Position numbers and translations under genes: made by a program
The notes under the pieces: model-generated
What the model was told of the DNA's origin: nothing
Databases searched by the model: none
The model's input: only the letters and a program-made list of their open reading frames with translations
NCBI GenBank assembly: GCA_937927695.1
Contig: CALBRU010000236.1
Coordinates: forward strand, 1 to 7,808
Length of the DNA stretch: 7,808 nt
Reading direction: 5' to 3'
From: an uncultured Thiomonas sp.
Lineage (GTDB): Bacteria; Pseudomonadota; Gammaproteobacteria; Burkholderiales; Burkholderiaceae_C
Part shown: piece after piece, positions 5,449-7,808 of the stretch
How positions within the stretch are numbered: the first letter of the stretch is position 1
How the letters are laid out: every line of letters starts with the position of its first letter

Positions 5449-6268
5449 CATCGATCAGCTCATTCTCGAAGACCTGCCGCTGCACGACGAAACCACGCGC
5501 GCGCTGGCGCTGCCCGACGTGCCCGGCAGCCTGACCTATTCCGCGCGCCAGCCCGGTGTGCTCGCGGGCCTGGCGCCGCTGCTGCGTCTGGCGCAATCGC
5601 TGGGCTTGCGCCCCGAGCCGCTCGCGGCCGATGGCGACGCCACTGCACCGGGGCAGGCGGTGCTGCGGCTGCACGGCAACGCGCACGCGCTGCACATGGC
5701 CTGGAAACAGGGCATGAATCTGCTCGAATACTTGAGCGGCATCGCCAGCGCCACGGCGCAGATGGTCGATTGCGCGCGGGGCGGCAATCCGCGCATTCAG
5801 GTCGCGGGCACGCGCAAGGCGCATCCCGGTGCGCGCAAGCTGCAGCACTACGCCGTGCTGTGCGGCGGAGGCATGGTGCACCGCGCCGGGCTGTCGGAAA
5901 CCATTCTGGTGTTCGCCCAGCACCGCGCCTTTCTGCCTGAGCTGGATGCGGCGCAACTGGTGGCGCGCGCCAAGGCGCACAGCCCGGAGAAATTCGTGCT
6001 CATCGAGGCCGAAAGCGCCGACGACGCGCTGGTCGCCGCCCGCGCAGGGGCCGACGGCGTGCAGCTCGACAAAATGTCGCCCGAGCAACTGACCGCGCTC
6101 GTGCCGCAGCTGCGCGCGCTGCAGCCGCGGCTGACCATCAACGCCGCGGGCGGCATCCGCCCCGACAACGCCTCAGCCTTCGCCGCCAGCGGCGTGGATG
6201 TGCTCGTGACCTCCAGCCTGTACAACGCCAAGGCCGCCGATTTCGGCGCGGTGATGCAGCGGCTGTGA
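5426..6268 (+). CDS. modD: ModD, quinolinate phosphoribosyltransferase-like protein of the molybdenum operon
   Basis: This 280-residue protein is homologous over its length to NadC (nicotinate-nucleotide pyrophosphorylase, type II PRTase fold) and fits the ModD subgroup encoded with molybdate transporters. Visible PRTase elements are the helix NLLEYLSGIAS (98-108), GTRKAHPGARK (128-138), GGGMVHRAGLSE (147-158), IEAES (193-197), VQLDKM (212-217) and NAAGGI (239-244). The TRK, HR, Glu 194 and Asp 215 positions that bind phosphoribosyl pyrophosphate and substrate in NadC are kept. By eye, the NadC substrate arginine (ER-x-x-LN) is Lys 94 in WKQGMNLL, suggesting a different acceptor from quinolinate. 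It overlaps the permease gene by 23 bases and is the last gene of the operon. The biochemical role of ModD is not established to my knowledge. NadC itself is less likely given context and the WK motif. Confidence 0.88.
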   Translation: MMYFTQADIDQLILEDLPLHDETTRALALPDVPGSLTYSARQPGVLAGLAPLLRLAQSLGLRPEPLAADGDATAPGQAVLRLHGNAHALHMAWKQGMNLLEYLSGIASATAQMVDCARGGNPRIQVAGTRKAHPGARKLQHYAVLCGGGMVHRAGLSETILVFAQHRAFLPELDAAQLVARAKAHSPEKFVLIEAESADDALVAARAGADGVQLDKMSPEQLTALVPQLRALQPRLTINAAGGIRPDNASAFAASGVDVLVTSSLYNAKAADFGAVMQRL

Positions 6269-6278
6269 ACTCTCTCGC

Positions 6279-6324
6279 GCAGCCGTAGAGAAAGCGGCTT
6301 GCTGCGGCGGGGTCGGCCTCCGCC
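6279..6324. terminator. Possible hairpins between convergent modD and P-type ATPase genes
   Basis: The 68-base gap between the two convergent stops holds two modest inverted repeats: AGCCG (6281-6285) with CGGCT (6295-6299), and GGCGGGG (6306-6312) with CC and CCGCC (6317-6324, one bulged T). Neither has a downstream T-tract on either strand. They could help Rho-dependent or bidirectional termination, but may simply reflect high GC. Confidence 0.25.
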
Positions 6325-6336
6325 ACGGATGCGCCT

Positions 6337-7808
6337 TCACATGCGCTGCAGACCCATTCGCCGCCACAGCCCTTTTTCGATCTCGATGGCGGCAAACACC
6401 GCCAGGCTCAGCCCCAGGATCATCGCCCACGACGACGGCGGCAGCGCCGAGCCGCCGAGCAGTGACTGCAGCGGCGGCGCGTAGGTGAACGCCAGCTGCA
6501 GCAGCACCAGCAAAATGGCCACCGCCAGCGCCACCGGATTGCCGTGCAACAGGGTGCGATGCAGCGCCGAGGCGGTGTAGCTGCGCACCTGAAACAGATA
6601 GGCCAGTTCGGCGAAGGCCAGCATGTTGACCGCTGCGGTGCGTGCAAGCTCAAGGCTGCTGCCGCGCGCCAGTTCCCACTCGAAAATGCCGAAGGTTGTT
6701 GCGCCCATCAGCAGGCTGACGAACCCGATGCGCACCAGCATGGAGCGGGTGATCAGCGGCTCGGCGGGTGAGCGCGGCGGCCGCTGCATGACGTCGGTTT
6801 CGGGCGGCTCGAAGGCCAGCGCCAGCGACAGGGTGACCGCGGTGACCATGTTCACCCACAGGATCTGGCTGGCGGTGACCGGCAGGGCCAGACCCGCCAG
6901 CAGGGCAAACAAAATCACGCCAGCCTCGCCGATATTCGTCGGCAGGATGAACAGCAGCGACTTTTTGATGTTGTCGAACACCGCGCGGCCTTCGCGCACG
7001 GCGCGGGCGATGGTGGCGAAGTTGTCATCGGTGAGCACCAGATCAGCGGCCTCGCGCGCGGCGTCTGTGCCTCGCCGCCCCATCGCCACGCCGATGTCGG
7101 CGGCCTTGAGCGCCGGCGCGTCGTTCACGCCGTCGCCGGTCCTGGCGACGAGTTCGCTGTCGGCCTGCAGCGCGCGCACCAGCCTGAGTTTGTGTTCCGG
7201 GCTGGCGCGGGCGATGACGTCGGTCTGGAGCAAGGCGCGGCGCAAGGCGGCCTCATCGAGTTGGTCGATACGTGCGCCGTCGAGCGGCAACGCGGCATTC
7301 AACCCGATCTGCGCACCGATCGCTGCGGCGGTTACAGCGTGGTCGCCGGTGATCATTTTCACCCGCAGTCCGGCGCGCTGGCAATCGGCCACTGCGGCAA
7401 TGGCCTCGTCGCGCGGCGGATCGATCAGGCCCGCCAGACCCAGCAGGGTGAACCGCGGCGTGATATCGGCGACGGTGAGTTGCGCCATATCTGAGGCGGC
7501 TTCGCAGCGTGCCAGCGCCAGCACGCGCAACCCCGATTGCGCTGCCCGCTCGATGGTCGCGAGCCAGTCGGACTGCACCGCCGGCGCGCCATTTGCCTCC
7601 AGCGTGCACAAGGCCAGCACCTGTTCCGGCGCGCCCTTGAGCAGGATGAACGCCTTGCCCTGCGGGTCGCGATGCAGCGTGGCCATGTAGCGCAGTTCGG
7701 ATTCGAAGGGGATGGCATCGACCCGCGCAAACCGCGCGCGCAGCGCCACCCCGTCGAGACCGGCTTTGTAGGCCAGAGCCAGCAGCGCGCCCTCGGTGGG
7801 ATCGCCGA
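6337..7808 (-). CDS. Cation-transporting P-type ATPase (P2-like), C-terminal part; 5' end beyond the window
   Basis: About 489 residues of a P-type ATPase are visible, roughly the C-terminal 55% of a protein usually near 900. The frame is open at the right edge, where it reads GDPTEGALLALAYKAGLD, the nucleotide-binding domain hallmark of P2 pumps; the GTG at 7749 is therefore not the true start. Further motifs in order are KGAPE (near 7636), MITGDH (7347), ASPEHKL (7204), TGDGVNDAPALK (7140) and then the C-terminal membrane domain with NIGE in M5 (near 6936) and LWVNMVT in M6 (near 6858). The DKTGT phosphorylation site and M1-M4 lie outside. Proteins of this kind pump Ca2+, Mg2+, Mn2+ or Na+/K+ using ATP. 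M6 reads NMVTA where SERCA-type calcium pumps have NLVTD, so the ion is uncertain. It is convergent with modD and has no evident link to molybdenum. Confidence 0.93.
   Translation of the reverse strand, partial: GDPTEGALLALAYKAGLDGVALRARFARVDAIPFESELRYMATLHRDPQGKAFILLKGAPEQVLALCTLEANGAPAVQSDWLATIERAAQSGLRVLALARCEAASDMAQLTVADITPRFTLLGLAGLIDPPRDEAIAAVADCQRAGLRVKMITGDHAVTAAAIGAQIGLNAALPLDGARIDQLDEAALRRALLQTDVIARASPEHKLRLVRALQADSELVARTGDGVNDAPALKAADIGVAMGRRGTDAAREAADLVLTDDNFATIARAVREGRAVFDNIKKSLLFILPTNIGEAGVILFALLAGLALPVTASQILWVNMVTAVTLSLALAFEPPETDVMQRPPRSPAEPLITRSMLVRIGFVSLLMGATTFGIFEWELARGSSLELARTAAVNMLAFAELAYLFQVRSYTASALHRTLLHGNPVALAVAILLVLLQLAFTYAPPLQSLLGGSALPPSSWAMILGLSLAVFAAIEIEKGLWRRMGLQRM

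Noticed and set aside
4558..5451. 297-codon minus-strand open frame
   Set aside because: It is antisense to the second permease, Gln/Arg/His-rich, without hydrophobic segments or recognisable motifs.
5369..6088. 239-codon minus-strand open frame
   Set aside because: It is antisense to modD; no motif was seen and modD has a strong ribosome-binding site and family motifs.
6623..7690. 355-codon plus-strand open frame
   Set aside because: It lies antisense to the P-type ATPase, which has full motif support; the frame is Ser/Ala/Arg-rich low-complexity sequence.
7749..7749. GTG as start codon of the P-type ATPase
   Set aside because: The frame continues upstream to the window edge with the conserved GDPTEGALL motif, so the true start lies outside.

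Overview
The window is a GC-rich stretch of proteobacterial chromosome. The molybdenum gene set and the codon use suggest a beta- or gamma-proteobacterium, but I cannot name a genus from the sequence alone. It is packed with genes and has no gene-free stretch longer than about 90 bases. I saw no RNA gene, CRISPR array, insertion sequence or attachment site.

Layout, left to right on the plus strand: (1) the 3' part of a gene for a protein with two tandem Mop (molybdate-binding TOBE) domains, closed by a near-ideal intrinsic terminator; (2) a complete classical molybdate ABC transporter, modA (periplasmic binding protein), modB (permease) and modC (ATPase with a C-terminal TOBE domain); (3) a TSUP/TauE-SafE family membrane transporter whose start codon overlaps the modC stop; (4) a second, divergent ModA-like binding protein and a second ModB-like permease with no ATPase of their own; (5) modD, a homologue of quinolinate phosphoribosyltransferase found in molybdenum loci. 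From modA to modD the genes overlap or lie at most 18 bases apart, so they very probably form one operon. On the minus strand, convergent with modD, is the C-terminal part of a P2-like cation-transporting P-type ATPase whose 5' half lies beyond the right edge.

How the genes may work together: ModA1-ModB1-ModC would import molybdate. The second binding protein and permease probably borrow ModC, giving two import routes driven by one ATPase (inference). The TSUP protein could move a related anion such as sulfate, sulfite or molybdate/tungstate. The Mop protein would store molybdate or, if the unseen N-terminus carries a helix-turn-helix, act as a ModE-type regulator. ModD retains most phosphoribosyltransferase active-site residues, but its reaction in molybdenum metabolism is not known to me.

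The most notable point is the composite operon: two dissimilar binding-protein/permease pairs, one ATPase, a TSUP transporter and ModD in one transcription unit.
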